Positions 43,904-53,175 are shown, numbered from the stretch's first letter. The stretch is DNA of 64,000 bases from Fuscovulum ytuae (GCF_029953595.1 NZ_CP124535.1:3517001-3581000), one strand, 5' to 3'. Program-made: numbers and translations. The notes: generated by a model from the letters alone, not told the origin.

Positions 43904-44002
43904 GAGGTCGGGTCTATCCTATGAAACATGGCAAAGCGTAGGAGAACTCCGATTGGCAGTATATATAACAAATGAGGTAGTTTTGGGCGAAGCGGGGCGT
44001 TG

Positions 44003-44797
44003 ATGAAGCCGTCGGCCTGGGCACCTTTGGCGGGCGCGGTGGTGGGGGTGCTGGAGACGTCGGACCTTCCTTCGGTCTTGACCGCCTTTCTGCGCCAGAC
44101 TGTGCCCTACAGCTATACCGTGATCTTTGGCTATCGCGGGACTGCGCGGCCGATTGACCTGCACGACGATTTTCCAATGGCAAAGCGGAAGATCTTTGTC
44201 ACCGACTATCAGGCGGGCCCCTATCTTCTTGATCCCTTTTATCTGGCCTCATTGCGGGGCGTGGAGCCGGGCCTGTACCGCCTGCGCGATCTGGCACCGG
44301 ATCGGTTTTATCAGGGCGAGTATTATCGCAGCTATTATGCCCAGACGGGCCTTGCCGAAGAGATCGCCTATTTCGTCGATCTGCCGGAGCAATCGACGCT
44401 TGTCTTGTCCTTGATGCGAACGGAACGCCCCTTTTCGCAGCGGGAGTTCAAGGCGTTGGAGGCTGTCTTTCCTTTTGTAGCGTCGGTCGTCCGTCGGCAA
44501 TGGAAGACCCTTTGCCATCAGTTCGGTAAGGGTGGAGAGGTTTCGGGGATGCCGAGGCCCCAGCGGGATATCGTGGATGATCTTGGCAGCTTTGGTGCAG
44601 GCGTCCTGACCGCCCGTGAACGTGAGGTCGCTGCCTTCACGCTGAAAGGACATTCCGCTGAATCAACTGGGCAGATCCTTGGGATTTCGCCCGGAACCGT
44701 CAGGATTCATCGGCGCAACATCTATGCCAAGCTGCGGATCAATTCGCAGGGCGAGCTTTTCTCTCGCTTTCTACGGACGCTTTCGGATGGACCCTGA
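44003..44797 (+). CDS. LuxR-family regulator beside the polyamine-type operon
   Basis: A 264-residue transcription factor. The C-terminal LuxR/GerE domain is LTAREREVAAFTLKGHSAES followed by TGQILGISPGTVRIHRRNIY (about residues 198-238). The N-terminal 180 residues start WAPLAGAVVGVLETSDLPSV and contain FYQGEYYRSYYAQTGLAEEI, a region repeatedly seen in LuxR-like regulators found beside amine and amino-acid ABC operons in alphaproteobacteria. No receiver domain or acyl-homoserine-lactone motif is evident. The ATG at 44003 is preferred to the in-frame TTG at 44000. The 99-base divergent gap includes an AT-rich TATATATAA stretch suitable for promoters. It probably senses the solute carried by the Pot-like system. 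Confidence 0.8.
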   Translation: MKPSAWAPLAGAVVGVLETSDLPSVLTAFLRQTVPYSYTVIFGYRGTARPIDLHDDFPMAKRKIFVTDYQAGPYLLDPFYLASLRGVEPGLYRLRDLAPDRFYQGEYYRSYYAQTGLAEEIAYFVDLPEQSTLVLSLMRTERPFSQREFKALEAVFPFVASVVRRQWKTLCHQFGKGGEVSGMPRPQRDIVDDLGSFGAGVLTAREREVAAFTLKGHSAESTGQILGISPGTVRIHRRNIYAKLRINSQGELFSRFLRTLSDGP

Positions 44798-44854
44798 TAT
44801 CTGGGGGAATGTTTTTATAAAGACCTCGCGCGGAGCGATTGGTTTGCTGGGCTG

Positions 44855-47290
44855 TCACCCCTTCACACGCCGCCCCTCTGGATCAACCAGCGGGCCGAGC
44901 GCCAGTTGTGCAGGCAGTGTGTCGCCTGCGACGACAAGGTCGTAGCGGCCGGTCGTGAGCCAGTCATCCGTCACCCCGTCCGCGTTGCGGATATAGCCGT
45001 AACCGATGCTTTTGCAGACCGTGTAGCCATAGCCGCCGGAGGTGAGGTAACCCACGGGTTGGTCGTTGCGGAGGATGGTTTCCCGGCCCACGAGGACGGC
45101 GTTGGGGGCGTCCAGCGTGAAGCCAGCGAAGCGTTTGGTAAGGGGGCGGGTCTGGGCCACCTCGAGCGCCGCGCGGCCGAGGAAGGGGGTGTTCGACTTC
45201 ATCTTGACCGCCCAGCCAAGGCCCGCCTCGAAGGGGGTGTCGTTGGGAGTGATGTCGGAGGACCACGCACGGTAGCCTTTTTCGAGGCGGAGGGATTCCA
45301 GCGCGCGATAGCCGACGGGGCGGACATTGGCCCCGCCTGCCGCCATCAGCGCGTCGAAGACGGCTCCGGTATGCGCGAGGGGGATGTGCAGTTCCCAGCC
45401 GAGTTCACCGACATAGGTCACGCGCAGGGCGCGGACTTTTGCGCCGGCGATGGCGATTTCGCGGGCATGGCCGAAGGGGAAGGCTGCGTTGGACACATCG
45501 GCATCTGTCACCTTGGCCAGCACCTCGCGCGCCATGGGGCCCATGAGGGAGAGGGTTCCCCAGTCTTCGGTCACATCCGTCACGGTGCAGCCGGTGCCGG
45601 GCAGGTGATCGGCGATCCAGGCAAGGTCATGGGTGCGGAAGCCTGTGCCGGTGACGATGTAGAAGTGGTCGTCCGAGAGGCGGGCGACGGTGAGGTCGGC
45701 CTCGATCCCGCCGCGGGTGTTGAGAAGCTGGGTATAGGTCAGGCGGCCCACATCGCGGGCGACGCGGTTGGCGCAGATCCATTCCAGCGCCTCGGCGGCC
45801 TTAGGGCCGGAAAGTTCGTATTTGGCGAAGGAGGATTGGTCGAAGATACCCACCTTTTCGCGGACATGGGTGTGTTCCTGCCCCACCGGAGCGAACCAGT
45901 TCTGACGACCCATGGAATAGTGATCGCGCGCCTCCATGCCTTCGGGCGCGAACCAATTGGGGCGTTCCCAGCCGAGTTTTGATCCGAAGACGGCGCGGTG
46001 ATCCTTGAGGCGTCGGTAGAGGGGCGAGGTGATGCGGGGGCGGCCGCTTTCATATTCCTCATGCGGGAAGCCGATGGTGTAGTGTTTTCCATAAGCCTCC
46101 ATCGTGCGGTCAAAGACCCACCCGCGGTCGCGGTGCAGTCCAGAGAAACGTCGAATATCGACGACCCAGAGGTCGAGCGGGGCCTCATCCCGCATGACCC
46201 ATTCGGCAAGGACCCAGCCCGCGCCACCACCAGAGGCGATGCCAAAAGCGTTGAAGCCAGCGCCGACATACATATTGGCGCATTCTGGGGCGGGGCCGAG
46301 GATGAAATTGCCGTCGGGGGTGAAACTTTCCGCGCCGTTGATCATCTGCTTGACGCCGGTCTGTTCAAGAGCGGGCACGCGGGCGATGGCCTGTTCCAGA
46401 TGCTGGGCGAAATGGTCGTAATCATCGTCAAACAGACGGAATTCCCAATTCTTGGGGATGTCGCCCGTGACCCAGCCCTGGGGGTTGGGTTCATAGCCGC
46501 CCATCACCAGACCGCCCACCTCTTCCTTGAAGTAGGTGCGGCGGTCGGGGTCGCGCAGGGTGGGGGCGTCGGGGGAGAGACCGTCGATCTTCTCGGTGAT
46601 GATATACTGGTGTTTGACGGGTTGCAGGGGCACGTTGATCCCTACCATTGCCCCGATCTCGCGCGCCCACATACCGCCGCAGTTGACCACCTTCTCGCAG
46701 GTGATCGTGCCTTGGGTCGTGTGGACGGCGGTGATGCGGCGGCCGTCCATCGCAAAGCCCGTGACGGTGACACCTTCATGCAGTTTCGCGCCATGCATCC
46801 GCGCACCCTTCGCAAGGGATTGGGTGATGTCGGAAGGGCTGGCTTGCCCGTCGGTGGGCAGCCAGCTTGCCCCCACAAGATCGGAGGTATCCATCAGGGG
46901 CCACATGCGTTTCACCTCGTCAGGCGAGAGGAGGTGCATCTCCATCCCGAAGCTGCGGGCAGTGGTGGCGAGGCGGCGGTATTCGGTCCAGCGGTCGGCA
47001 TTGGTGGCAAGCCGCAGGCAGCCCGTCATCTTCCAGCCGGTATCAAGACCCGTCTCGGCAGCGAGGCCTTTGTAAAGTTCCACCGAGTATTTGAGAACGC
47101 GGGTGATCGAGGCCGAGGCCCGCAACTGCCCCACCAGACCCGCTGCATGCCATGTGGAACCGGAGGTGATCTGCCCCTGTTCCAGCAGCACCACATCGGC
47201 CTTGTGGTCGCGGGCGAGGTGATAGGCGGTAGAACAGCCGATGATGCCGCCGCCGATGACGACGATCTGGGCATGGGTGGGGAGGGTCAT
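44855..47290 (-). CDS. Dimethylglycine/sarcosine dehydrogenase-like FAD enzyme with GcvT domain
   Basis: An 811-residue two-part enzyme. The N-terminal DAO domain begins IVVIGGGIIGCSTAYHLARD (dinucleotide-binding GxGxxG at about 13-18), and SGSTWHAAGL near residue 43 contains the His that carries covalent FAD in dimethylglycine and sarcosine dehydrogenases. From about residue 430 the chain is a GcvT/aminomethyltransferase domain (RVTYVGELGWELHIPLAHTG near 650) that would pass the released one-carbon unit to tetrahydrofolate. It would demethylate an N-methylated amine such as dimethylglycine or sarcosine. It overlaps the choline-kinase-like gene upstream by four bases and so belongs to the betaine-type transport operon. 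Confidence 0.88.
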   Translation of the reverse strand: MTLPTHAQIVVIGGGIIGCSTAYHLARDHKADVVLLEQGQITSGSTWHAAGLVGQLRASASITRVLKYSVELYKGLAAETGLDTGWKMTGCLRLATNADRWTEYRRLATTARSFGMEMHLLSPDEVKRMWPLMDTSDLVGASWLPTDGQASPSDITQSLAKGARMHGAKLHEGVTVTGFAMDGRRITAVHTTQGTITCEKVVNCGGMWAREIGAMVGINVPLQPVKHQYIITEKIDGLSPDAPTLRDPDRRTYFKEEVGGLVMGGYEPNPQGWVTGDIPKNWEFRLFDDDYDHFAQHLEQAIARVPALEQTGVKQMINGAESFTPDGNFILGPAPECANMYVGAGFNAFGIASGGGAGWVLAEWVMRDEAPLDLWVVDIRRFSGLHRDRGWVFDRTMEAYGKHYTIGFPHEEYESGRPRITSPLYRRLKDHRAVFGSKLGWERPNWFAPEGMEARDHYSMGRQNWFAPVGQEHTHVREKVGIFDQSSFAKYELSGPKAAEALEWICANRVARDVGRLTYTQLLNTRGGIEADLTVARLSDDHFYIVTGTGFRTHDLAWIADHLPGTGCTVTDVTEDWGTLSLMGPMAREVLAKVTDADVSNAAFPFGHAREIAIAGAKVRALRVTYVGELGWELHIPLAHTGAVFDALMAAGGANVRPVGYRALESLRLEKGYRAWSSDITPNDTPFEAGLGWAVKMKSNTPFLGRAALEVAQTRPLTKRFAGFTLDAPNAVLVGRETILRNDQPVGYLTSGGYGYTVCKSIGYGYIRNADGVTDDWLTTGRYDLVVAGDTLPAQLALGPLVDPEGRRVKG

Positions 47291-48165
47291 TTCGGGTTTC
47301 CGTGGCGGGAGTGGTATTGGGCGAGGGCTGCGTCGAGTTTCTCAAGGTTCTCGCGGGCATAGGCCTTGTAATCGGCCCCCGGTGCGGCGAGGTGGAGGTC
47401 GGATACCATGGCCCACATCGCCTCACGCAGGAGGCTTGCGCATTGCATGGCGTCGAAGGCGTGGAGGAGCGCGGGCGAGGGGCTTTCGCCGAAATAGGTG
47501 GTGAGGAGGCGGTTGGTTTCTGCTGCCTCCATCCCCGCATTAGAGGCAGCCCCGGCGAGGTCGAAGAGCGCAGTGCCGAAGCCTGCATATTCGTAGTCGA
47601 TCAGCCAGAGGCGGTGGCCATCGTCAAGGAAATTTGCGGGCAGAAGGTCATGGTGGCCGAAGATGATCGGCAGGGGGATCTGGGCCTGTTCGAGCTCTGA
47701 GCAAAGGGAAAGAAGCGCGGGAAGATCCGGCGTAAAGGGGCTTTCGCCCGCGCGGAGGGTGCGGGCATAGTCGCGGATCACATGGAAGGGCCAGAAGAGG
47801 AAGGCCGCCCCGGCGATATGGGCAGGCATTTCGGCATGGAAGCGGCGCAAGAGCGTGGCGATCCGGTCAGGGTTGGCACGGAGGTCATCGGGCCCCCAAG
47901 TTTGGGCATTCAGGTATTCGACCACCGTCACGCCCGGTTCGGCATGTTCAACGCGGGGGCCGAAGCCTGCGGCATGGGCGGCGCGGGCGGTCATCACTTC
48001 ACGCGCGCGGTCGACGTGGTGGAAGGGGTAGTCGCGGCCGTAGCGGACAACATGGGTGCCGGTGTCGTCTTTGACCTTCCAGCTTTCGTTGGAGAGGCCC
48101 CCTAGTAGGGGTTCGGCGGTTATCTGCCCCTTGAAGGGCAGGGCGCGGAGTTTTTCGGGGATCAT
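47287..48165 (-). CDS. Choline kinase-like phosphotransferase within an ABC transport operon
   Basis: A 292-residue APH/choline-kinase-fold protein. LLGGLSNESWKVKDDTGTHV near residues 20-40 forms the nucleotide loop, GHHDLLPANFLDDG near 195-208 is the catalytic loop with Asp and Asn, and LWLIDYEYAGFGTALFDLAG follows with the metal-binding Asp. This closely parallels the protein at 21275-22177. The ATG at 48165 is used because the upstream frame overlaps the permease gene, which shares a four-base stop/start overlap here. Placed between a betaine-type permease and a demethylating dehydrogenase, it may phosphorylate the imported amino alcohol; choline is the simplest guess, unproven. Confidence 0.78.
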   Translation of the reverse strand: MIPEKLRALPFKGQITAEPLLGGLSNESWKVKDDTGTHVVRYGRDYPFHHVDRAREVMTARAAHAAGFGPRVEHAEPGVTVVEYLNAQTWGPDDLRANPDRIATLLRRFHAEMPAHIAGAAFLFWPFHVIRDYARTLRAGESPFTPDLPALLSLCSELEQAQIPLPIIFGHHDLLPANFLDDGHRLWLIDYEYAGFGTALFDLAGAASNAGMEAAETNRLLTTYFGESPSPALLHAFDAMQCASLLREAMWAMVSDLHLAAPGADYKAYARENLEKLDAALAQYHSRHGNPK

Positions 48166-50153
48166 GCGGGGCCTCCGAGGCCGAGCTTGGCTTTCTGCCG
48201 TTCGGCGGTGGCATGGATCAGGCGGTCGGCGATGATGGCTATGAAGGCGACGGCGAGGCCAGCGACAAGGCCATTCCCGGGATTGGCCTTGGTGAGTGCG
48301 ATATAGACATCCTGCCCAAGGTCGCGAGTGCCCACGAGGGCCGTGATGACCAGCATGGAGAGGGCGAACATAATGGTTTGGTTCACGCCCAAAAGGATTT
48401 CCGGCAGGGCAAGGCGCAGGCGGATGCGGCTCAGGATCTGCCAATCGGTGCAACCCATGGCGCGGCCTGCTTCGATCAGCCTTGGGTCCACGCCCTGCAG
48501 GCCGAGGACAGTGTAGCGGATGGCGGCCACAACGGCATAAGCGACGACGGCGATCATGGCGGCGAAGTCGCCCACGCGGAAGAGCATTACCACGGGCATG
48601 AGATAGACGAAGGAAGGAAGGGTTTGCAGCGTATCCAGGATCGCGCGGGTGATCGTCCATGCCTGGTCGCGGTTGGCAACAGCGATGGCGATCGGCAGGC
48701 CGATCATCAGGGCAAAAAGGGTGGAGAGGCCGCAGAGATAGACCGTGATCATGGCCTTTTCCCATTGCCCTGTTGCGGCGATGAGGAACGAGAGGGAGGT
48801 GGTAAGGGCGGCAAGTTTCCAGCCGCCCAGACGCCAGCCTGCAAGGCCGAGAAGGGCGACCACGGCAAGCCATGGGAGCGAGAGGAGGAACCGCTTTACT
48901 GGGATGAGGATGAGGGTGAGGATGGCGGTCTTTATCGCCTCCAGCGTGTCGAAGAAGGTTAGGTTGATCCATTCCACGGCGGCGGCCCAGAAGGGGCTGG
49001 TCGTCAGGCGGGCGGCATCGGGATAGGTCTGGATCGCGGGCAAAATGAGGCCGAGCGTCCAAGTGACGGCTATGAGAGCAAGGGCGGCAATCAGATAGGG
49101 GTGGCGTTGGGCGAGGGTGCCGTGGGGGGCCGCGGCCCAGCTGCGGCGGGCCAGCGCCTGCGAGAGACGGTCAAGGGCGACAGCGAGGGCGACGATGGCA
49201 AGGCCTGCTTCCAATCCCGCGCCGAAGTCGAGGCGGCGGAGCGCGTTTAGCACATCAAAGCCAAGGCCGCCCGCCCCGATCATCGAGGCGATGATGACCA
49301 TGTTGAGCGAGAGCATGATGACTTGGTTCACCCCCACCATCAGCGGTTCGCGGGCAGAGGGGACCAGCACCCGCCATGTCATCTGGCGCGGCGTGCAGCC
49401 GACCATACGGCCAAGGTCATGAATTTCGGATGGAATGCGCTGCAGGGCCAGCGTGGTGATGCGGGTCATCGGCGGCATGGCGTAGATCAGGGTGGCCACG
49501 ATGGCGGCGGTCGGGCCAAAGCCGAAAAGAATGAGGATGGGGACGAGATAGGCGAAGACCGGCATGGTCTGCATAAGATCGAGCAACGGCTTCAGCGCTC
49601 GGTCGAGCCATGGCATCCGCCATGCCGCGATGCCCAGAAGGAGGCCGCCGATCACCCCGATTGGCACGGCCACGATGATGGAAGCGAGCGTGACCATAGC
49701 GCTTTGCCATTGGCCGAAGACGGCGACAAAGCCCATGCAGAACGTGACCGTCAGGGCAAGCGGCGGGCCGCCGGCGTATAAGCCAAAAAGTGCAAAGAGG
49801 CCGATCACCGCGACCCAAGGGAGAGGCGGCCAGAGTTGAATGGCGCTGGACCCTTCGCCCGAAAGAAGGCCCGTCGAGAGAAGCGACAAGACAAGGCGGT
49901 AGGGCGCGTCGATCAGTTCGGCAAGGAAGCGGGTGACATCTGAAAAGGCGAGCGGGCCGATGGCAGCCTCTTTTACCAGCCAAGTGATGAAGCCGCCAAT
50001 CCAGCGCGCGGCGGGGATTTGCCAGGCTTTGGGGTATTCGAAGGCAAAGGGGGCCAGCGTCTGGCCCCAGAGCCAGAGGATGGCGGCAAGCGCGAGGGCC
50101 ACGCCCCAGATCAGTCGGGGCTGGGCCATTATGGGGGCGGGAAGGGCGGTCAC
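48162..50153 (-). CDS. Fused double ABC permease, ProW/OpuAB-like (quaternary-amine uptake)
   Basis: A 663-residue membrane protein that joins two complete permease domains. Each has its own set of helices and its own docking motif: SEIHDLGRMVGCTPRQMTWR near residue 250 and LIEAGRAMGCTDWQILSRIR near 560. The usual ProW family forms a homodimer from one such domain of about 300 residues, so this chain replaces the dimer by an internal fusion of two diverged halves. Both halves keep the GVNQTIM or GVNQVIM block that follows. It overlaps the ATPase gene by four bases upstream and the kinase gene by four bases downstream. The likely solute is glycine betaine, proline betaine, choline or dimethylglycine. 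Confidence 0.85.
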   Translation of the reverse strand: MTALPAPIMAQPRLIWGVALALAAILWLWGQTLAPFAFEYPKAWQIPAARWIGGFITWLVKEAAIGPLAFSDVTRFLAELIDAPYRLVLSLLSTGLLSGEGSSAIQLWPPLPWVAVIGLFALFGLYAGGPPLALTVTFCMGFVAVFGQWQSAMVTLASIIVAVPIGVIGGLLLGIAAWRMPWLDRALKPLLDLMQTMPVFAYLVPILILFGFGPTAAIVATLIYAMPPMTRITTLALQRIPSEIHDLGRMVGCTPRQMTWRVLVPSAREPLMVGVNQVIMLSLNMVIIASMIGAGGLGFDVLNALRRLDFGAGLEAGLAIVALAVALDRLSQALARRSWAAAPHGTLAQRHPYLIAALALIAVTWTLGLILPAIQTYPDAARLTTSPFWAAAVEWINLTFFDTLEAIKTAILTLILIPVKRFLLSLPWLAVVALLGLAGWRLGGWKLAALTTSLSFLIAATGQWEKAMITVYLCGLSTLFALMIGLPIAIAVANRDQAWTITRAILDTLQTLPSFVYLMPVVMLFRVGDFAAMIAVVAYAVVAAIRYTVLGLQGVDPRLIEAGRAMGCTDWQILSRIRLRLALPEILLGVNQTIMFALSMLVITALVGTRDLGQDVYIALTKANPGNGLVAGLAVAFIAIIADRLIHATAERQKAKLGLGGPA

Positions 50154-51175
50154 GCCGTGCCCCCAAGGATCAGGCGGATCACGTCATCGCGGTGCAGCGT
50201 GCCGATGGGGCGACCGTCGGCATCGGTGACAGAAAGGGCGGTGGCGCCTTCGAGAAAGGCGGTGCCCGCCTCGGCCACTGTGGCGCGGTCGGTGATGGTG
50301 GCTGCATTGGCCGGGGGCGGCGCATCAGTCATCAGGGATGCCACGCGGACGGCTTTGGCCTTTGGGACGGCACGGGTGAATTCGCGCACGTAATCGGTGG
50401 CGGGATGCAGGACAAGGGTTTCTGGCGTGCCTATCTGTTCGATGCAGCCATCCTTCATGATGGCGATGCGGTCGGCGAGGCGGATCGCCTCGTCGAAATC
50501 ATGTGTGATGAACACGATGGTCTTCTGCAGTCGCGATTGCAGGCGGATGAATTCGTCCTGCAATTCGCGCCGGATCAGGGGATCGAGCGCGGAGAAGGGT
50601 TCGTCGAGGAACCAGAGTTCGGGTTCCACGGCGAGGGAGCGGGCGATCCCGACGCGCTGTTGCTGGCCCCCCGAAAGCTGGCGGGGGTAGCTGTCTTCGC
50701 GGCCCGCAAGGCCGACAAGGGCGATCATTTCTCGCGCGCGGGCATCGCGGGCGGGGCGTGGCAGGCCTTGGACTTCCAAAGGGAAGGCCACGTTTTCCAG
50801 GACGGTCAGATGGGGCAGAAGGGCGAAATGCTGGAACACCATGCCCATTTTGTGGCGGCGGATCAGGGTCATCTCGGCCTCAGTCGCGGTCAGAAGGTTC
50901 TGGCCGTTGAAGAGGATTTCGCCCGCCGTGGGTTCGACGAGGCGCGAGAGGCAGCGGACAAGCGTGGATTTGCCCGAGCCGGACAGGCCCATGATGACGA
51001 AAATCTCGCCTTCCTTCACCGTCAGGTCCACGGCGCGGACGGCGGGCACGAGGCCTGCGGCGATCAGCCGTTCGGGGGCGGGGTCGCGGCCCATGCTGGC
51101 CAGCGCCGCCTCGGCCTTTGCGCCGAAGACTTTCCAGACATTGCGGCAGACGAGTTTATCGCGCGCGTCGGTCAT
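50150..51175 (-). CDS. ABC transporter ATPase, ProV/OpuAA-like
   Basis: A 341-residue ATPase. The start KLVCRNVWKVFG and the long lead-in before IFVIMGLSGSGKSTLVRCL (Walker A at about residues 61-69) are typical of ProV. LSGGQQQRVGIARSL is the signature, LWFLDEPFSALD the Walker B, and VFITHDFDEAI the switch region. The last 60 residues (TITDRATVAEAGTAFLEG, then VTDADGRPIGTLHRDDV) form one CBS-like motif, half of the osmosensing CBS pair of OpuA/ProV. The ATG at 51175 is chosen because it starts the family-conserved N-terminus. The gene follows the binding protein after 68 bases and overlaps the permease by four. Confidence 0.9.
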   Translation of the reverse strand: MTDARDKLVCRNVWKVFGAKAEAALASMGRDPAPERLIAAGLVPAVRAVDLTVKEGEIFVIMGLSGSGKSTLVRCLSRLVEPTAGEILFNGQNLLTATEAEMTLIRRHKMGMVFQHFALLPHLTVLENVAFPLEVQGLPRPARDARAREMIALVGLAGREDSYPRQLSGGQQQRVGIARSLAVEPELWFLDEPFSALDPLIRRELQDEFIRLQSRLQKTIVFITHDFDEAIRLADRIAIMKDGCIEQIGTPETLVLHPATDYVREFTRAVPKAKAVRVASLMTDAPPPANAATITDRATVAEAGTAFLEGATALSVTDADGRPIGTLHRDDVIRLILGGTA

Positions 51176-51243
51176 GTTTGACTTTATTGTGGGATCGTGG
51201 GGCGGCGCGGGGCCGCCCCTTGGAATGCGAAACGAAGGGCGGG

Positions 51244-52209
51244 TTACTGGGCGATCCAGCCGCTCCACCGTGCTTCGTTTGCGGCCATCCAGTCGGCGAC
51301 GACGGCGTCGATCGTTTTGCCGTTCAGGTCCACCTCGGTGATCATGGCGCCCATTTCGGCATTGTCGATGGTGAAGGCAGTGATCGCCTTGTGGGCACCG
51401 GGCCATTTGTCCTTGAGCCCTGCCCAACCCACCTTCCAAATGTCTCCGAATGGCTTGCCGCAGTCGTAGGCGAGGTCTGGGTTCACGCCTACGGCGGGGT
51501 CGTTGTAGCACTCGGCAGAGTAGGTTGGGAATTCGACCCATTCGCCTTCGTATTTGGCGGGTGCCCAGTGCGGGGCGTAAATCCAAAGCACGATGGGGGC
51601 CTTGCGCTGATAGGCGCTTTCGAGTTCGGCAAAGAGCGCGGCGTCGGTGCCGGCATGGATCACCTCGAAGGGTAGATCCAAAGCTTCGACCCGTTCCTCA
51701 TCAAAACCGCCCCAAGTGACGGGGCCGCCGAGATAGCGGCCATTGGGCGCGGTTTCGGGTGTTGAGAAGGCCTCGGCGCAGGCGGGGTCTTTCAGCGCCT
51801 CCCAATTGGGCAGGCCGGGGCAGAGTTCTTTCATATAGGTGGGATACCACCATTCTTCTTTCGCCTGCATGCCCGTGGGGCCGAAATTTTCGACATTCCC
51901 CGTTGCGACGGCGGCATCCATCGCCTCGCGCCCCGTAGTTTCCCAGATTTCCATGGCAACATGCAGGTCGCCGGATTCAAGGCCGGGGAATTGGGCAAGG
52001 TAGTCGGCCTGGACATATTCGACGCTGTAACCAGCCTTCTTTAATACCTCGCCCATGAGTTGGGTGGTGATGAGCTGACCCGTCCAGTCGTGGAGGGTGA
52101 GCTTGATGGGATCGGAGGATTCCTGCGCCATGGCGGCCAGGGCGGTGGTGCAGGCGATGAGGGCGGAAAGGCCCACGGAACGGATATTGGAACGGATGGA
52201 ACGGGGCAT
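51244..52209 (-). CDS. Periplasmic binding protein, ProX/OpuAC-like
   Basis: A 321-residue exported protein. The signal peptide is GLSALIACTTALAAMAQ. The mature part has IKLTLHDWTGQLITTQLMGE, VEYVQADYLAQFPGLESGDL and VAMEIWETTGREAMDAA, the conserved first lobe of the glycine betaine/proline-binding OpuAC family, with aromatic residues (W in HDWTG, W in EIWETT, WWYPTY) that could form the cation-pi cage for a quaternary amine. It is the first gene of the operon and lies 210 bases from the divergent DeoR-type regulator. The ATG at 52209 is preferred since it begins the signal peptide. The ligand is inferred only from the family. Confidence 0.88.
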   Translation of the reverse strand: MPRSIRSNIRSVGLSALIACTTALAAMAQESSDPIKLTLHDWTGQLITTQLMGEVLKKAGYSVEYVQADYLAQFPGLESGDLHVAMEIWETTGREAMDAAVATGNVENFGPTGMQAKEEWWYPTYMKELCPGLPNWEALKDPACAEAFSTPETAPNGRYLGGPVTWGGFDEERVEALDLPFEVIHAGTDAALFAELESAYQRKAPIVLWIYAPHWAPAKYEGEWVEFPTYSAECYNDPAVGVNPDLAYDCGKPFGDIWKVGWAGLKDKWPGAHKAITAFTIDNAEMGAMITEVDLNGKTIDAVVADWMAANEARWSGWIAQ

Positions 52210-52419
52210 CGGAAACTCCCTGTCGGTGTATCGGAAGGACGATATCGGGTTCTTTTTGCGCGCGGTGTGTTGCGCGAGGTCTGCCGAGGAAAGGTTAGCT
52301 GGCGGGTACGGGATGCTGTCAATCCGATTCCGTGGAGTGTTGGAATTTCCTTGACCGAATTGCCGCTGCATGCTGTGGAAACGGTCAGGATTTCCACATG
52401 AAGCGGGCAGGATCGGGCA

Positions 52420-53175
52420 ATGGTGTCGCGGCGGCAATCGGATTTGATGCAATGCCTTGATGGCCGCGGGATGGTGGCGATTGCCGATCTGGCGCGTGCC
52501 TTGGGCGTATCGGCGGAAACGGTGCGGCGGGACATCCGGGCATTGGTGGATGCGGGGGCGGTGGTTCGCGCCCATGGTGCAGTGGGTCTGGCAGGGCAGA
52601 CGGGTGAGGCCCCCTTTGATCGGCGGATGCGCGAAAATGCGGCGGCCAAGCGGGCCATCGCGCGGGCGGTGGCGGCGGGGATCGCGGATGGCGCGTCGGT
52701 GATGCTGGATACCGGTACGACGACGAGTTTCATCGCGCGGGCGCTGCTGGGTCATAGGCGGCTGACGGTGGTGACGAATTCGTCCGATATCGCGCGGACG
52801 CTGGCCACGGTGAATGGCAACCGGGTGTTTATGGCCGGGGGGGAGTTGCGCGGCGATAGCGGAGCGGCGCTGGGGGCACCAGCGCTCGATTTCATTGCAC
52901 GTTTTTCGGTGGAGCATGCGGTGATCTCGGCCGGGGCTGTGGATGCTGGGGGCGTGGTGGATTACGATCTGCAAGAAGCGGAGTTTGCCCGCGCCGTGCT
53001 GGGTTGCGGGGGGCGGCGGGTTGTAGCGACCGATGCGACGAAGTTCGGGCGGCGCGGGGTGATCCGGGTGGCGGGCTTTGGGCAGATCGACCTTGTGGTG
53101 ACAGATCGCGCGCCATCTGCCGATATTGGAACGGCGCTGGCCGGGGCTGGGGCGGCGGTCCAGATTGCGGATTAG
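52420..53175 (+). CDS. DeoR-family transcriptional regulator
   Basis: A 251-residue repressor. The N-terminal helix-turn-helix is VAIADLARALGVSAETVRRD (about residues 19-38), and DAGAVVRAHGAVGLAGQTGE is the usual DeoR hinge. From residue 75 a DeoRC effector domain follows, with DTGTTTSFIARALLG, VVTNSSDIARTLA and ATKFGRRGVIRVAGFGQID; these are the phosphosugar-isomerase-like fold motifs that bind phosphorylated metabolites. The gene is divergent from the betaine-type operon, separated by 210 bases, so it probably controls it. DeoR proteins normally sense a phosphorylated compound, which fits the presence of a small-molecule kinase in that operon. The ATG at 52420 follows a GGGCA stretch. Confidence 0.87.
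   Translation: MVSRRQSDLMQCLDGRGMVAIADLARALGVSAETVRRDIRALVDAGAVVRAHGAVGLAGQTGEAPFDRRMRENAAAKRAIARAVAAGIADGASVMLDTGTTTSFIARALLGHRRLTVVTNSSDIARTLATVNGNRVFMAGGELRGDSGAALGAPALDFIARFSVEHAVISAGAVDAGGVVDYDLQEAEFARAVLGCGGRRVVATDATKFGRRGVIRVAGFGQIDLVVTDRAPSADIGTALAGAGAAVQIAD

Noticed and set aside
51176-52974. Extended N-termini for the ProV-like ATPase (to 51586) and the ProX-like binding protein (to 52974)
   Set aside because: The extensions run into neighbouring genes and lack family similarity; the chosen starts give the usual ATPase lead and a signal peptide.
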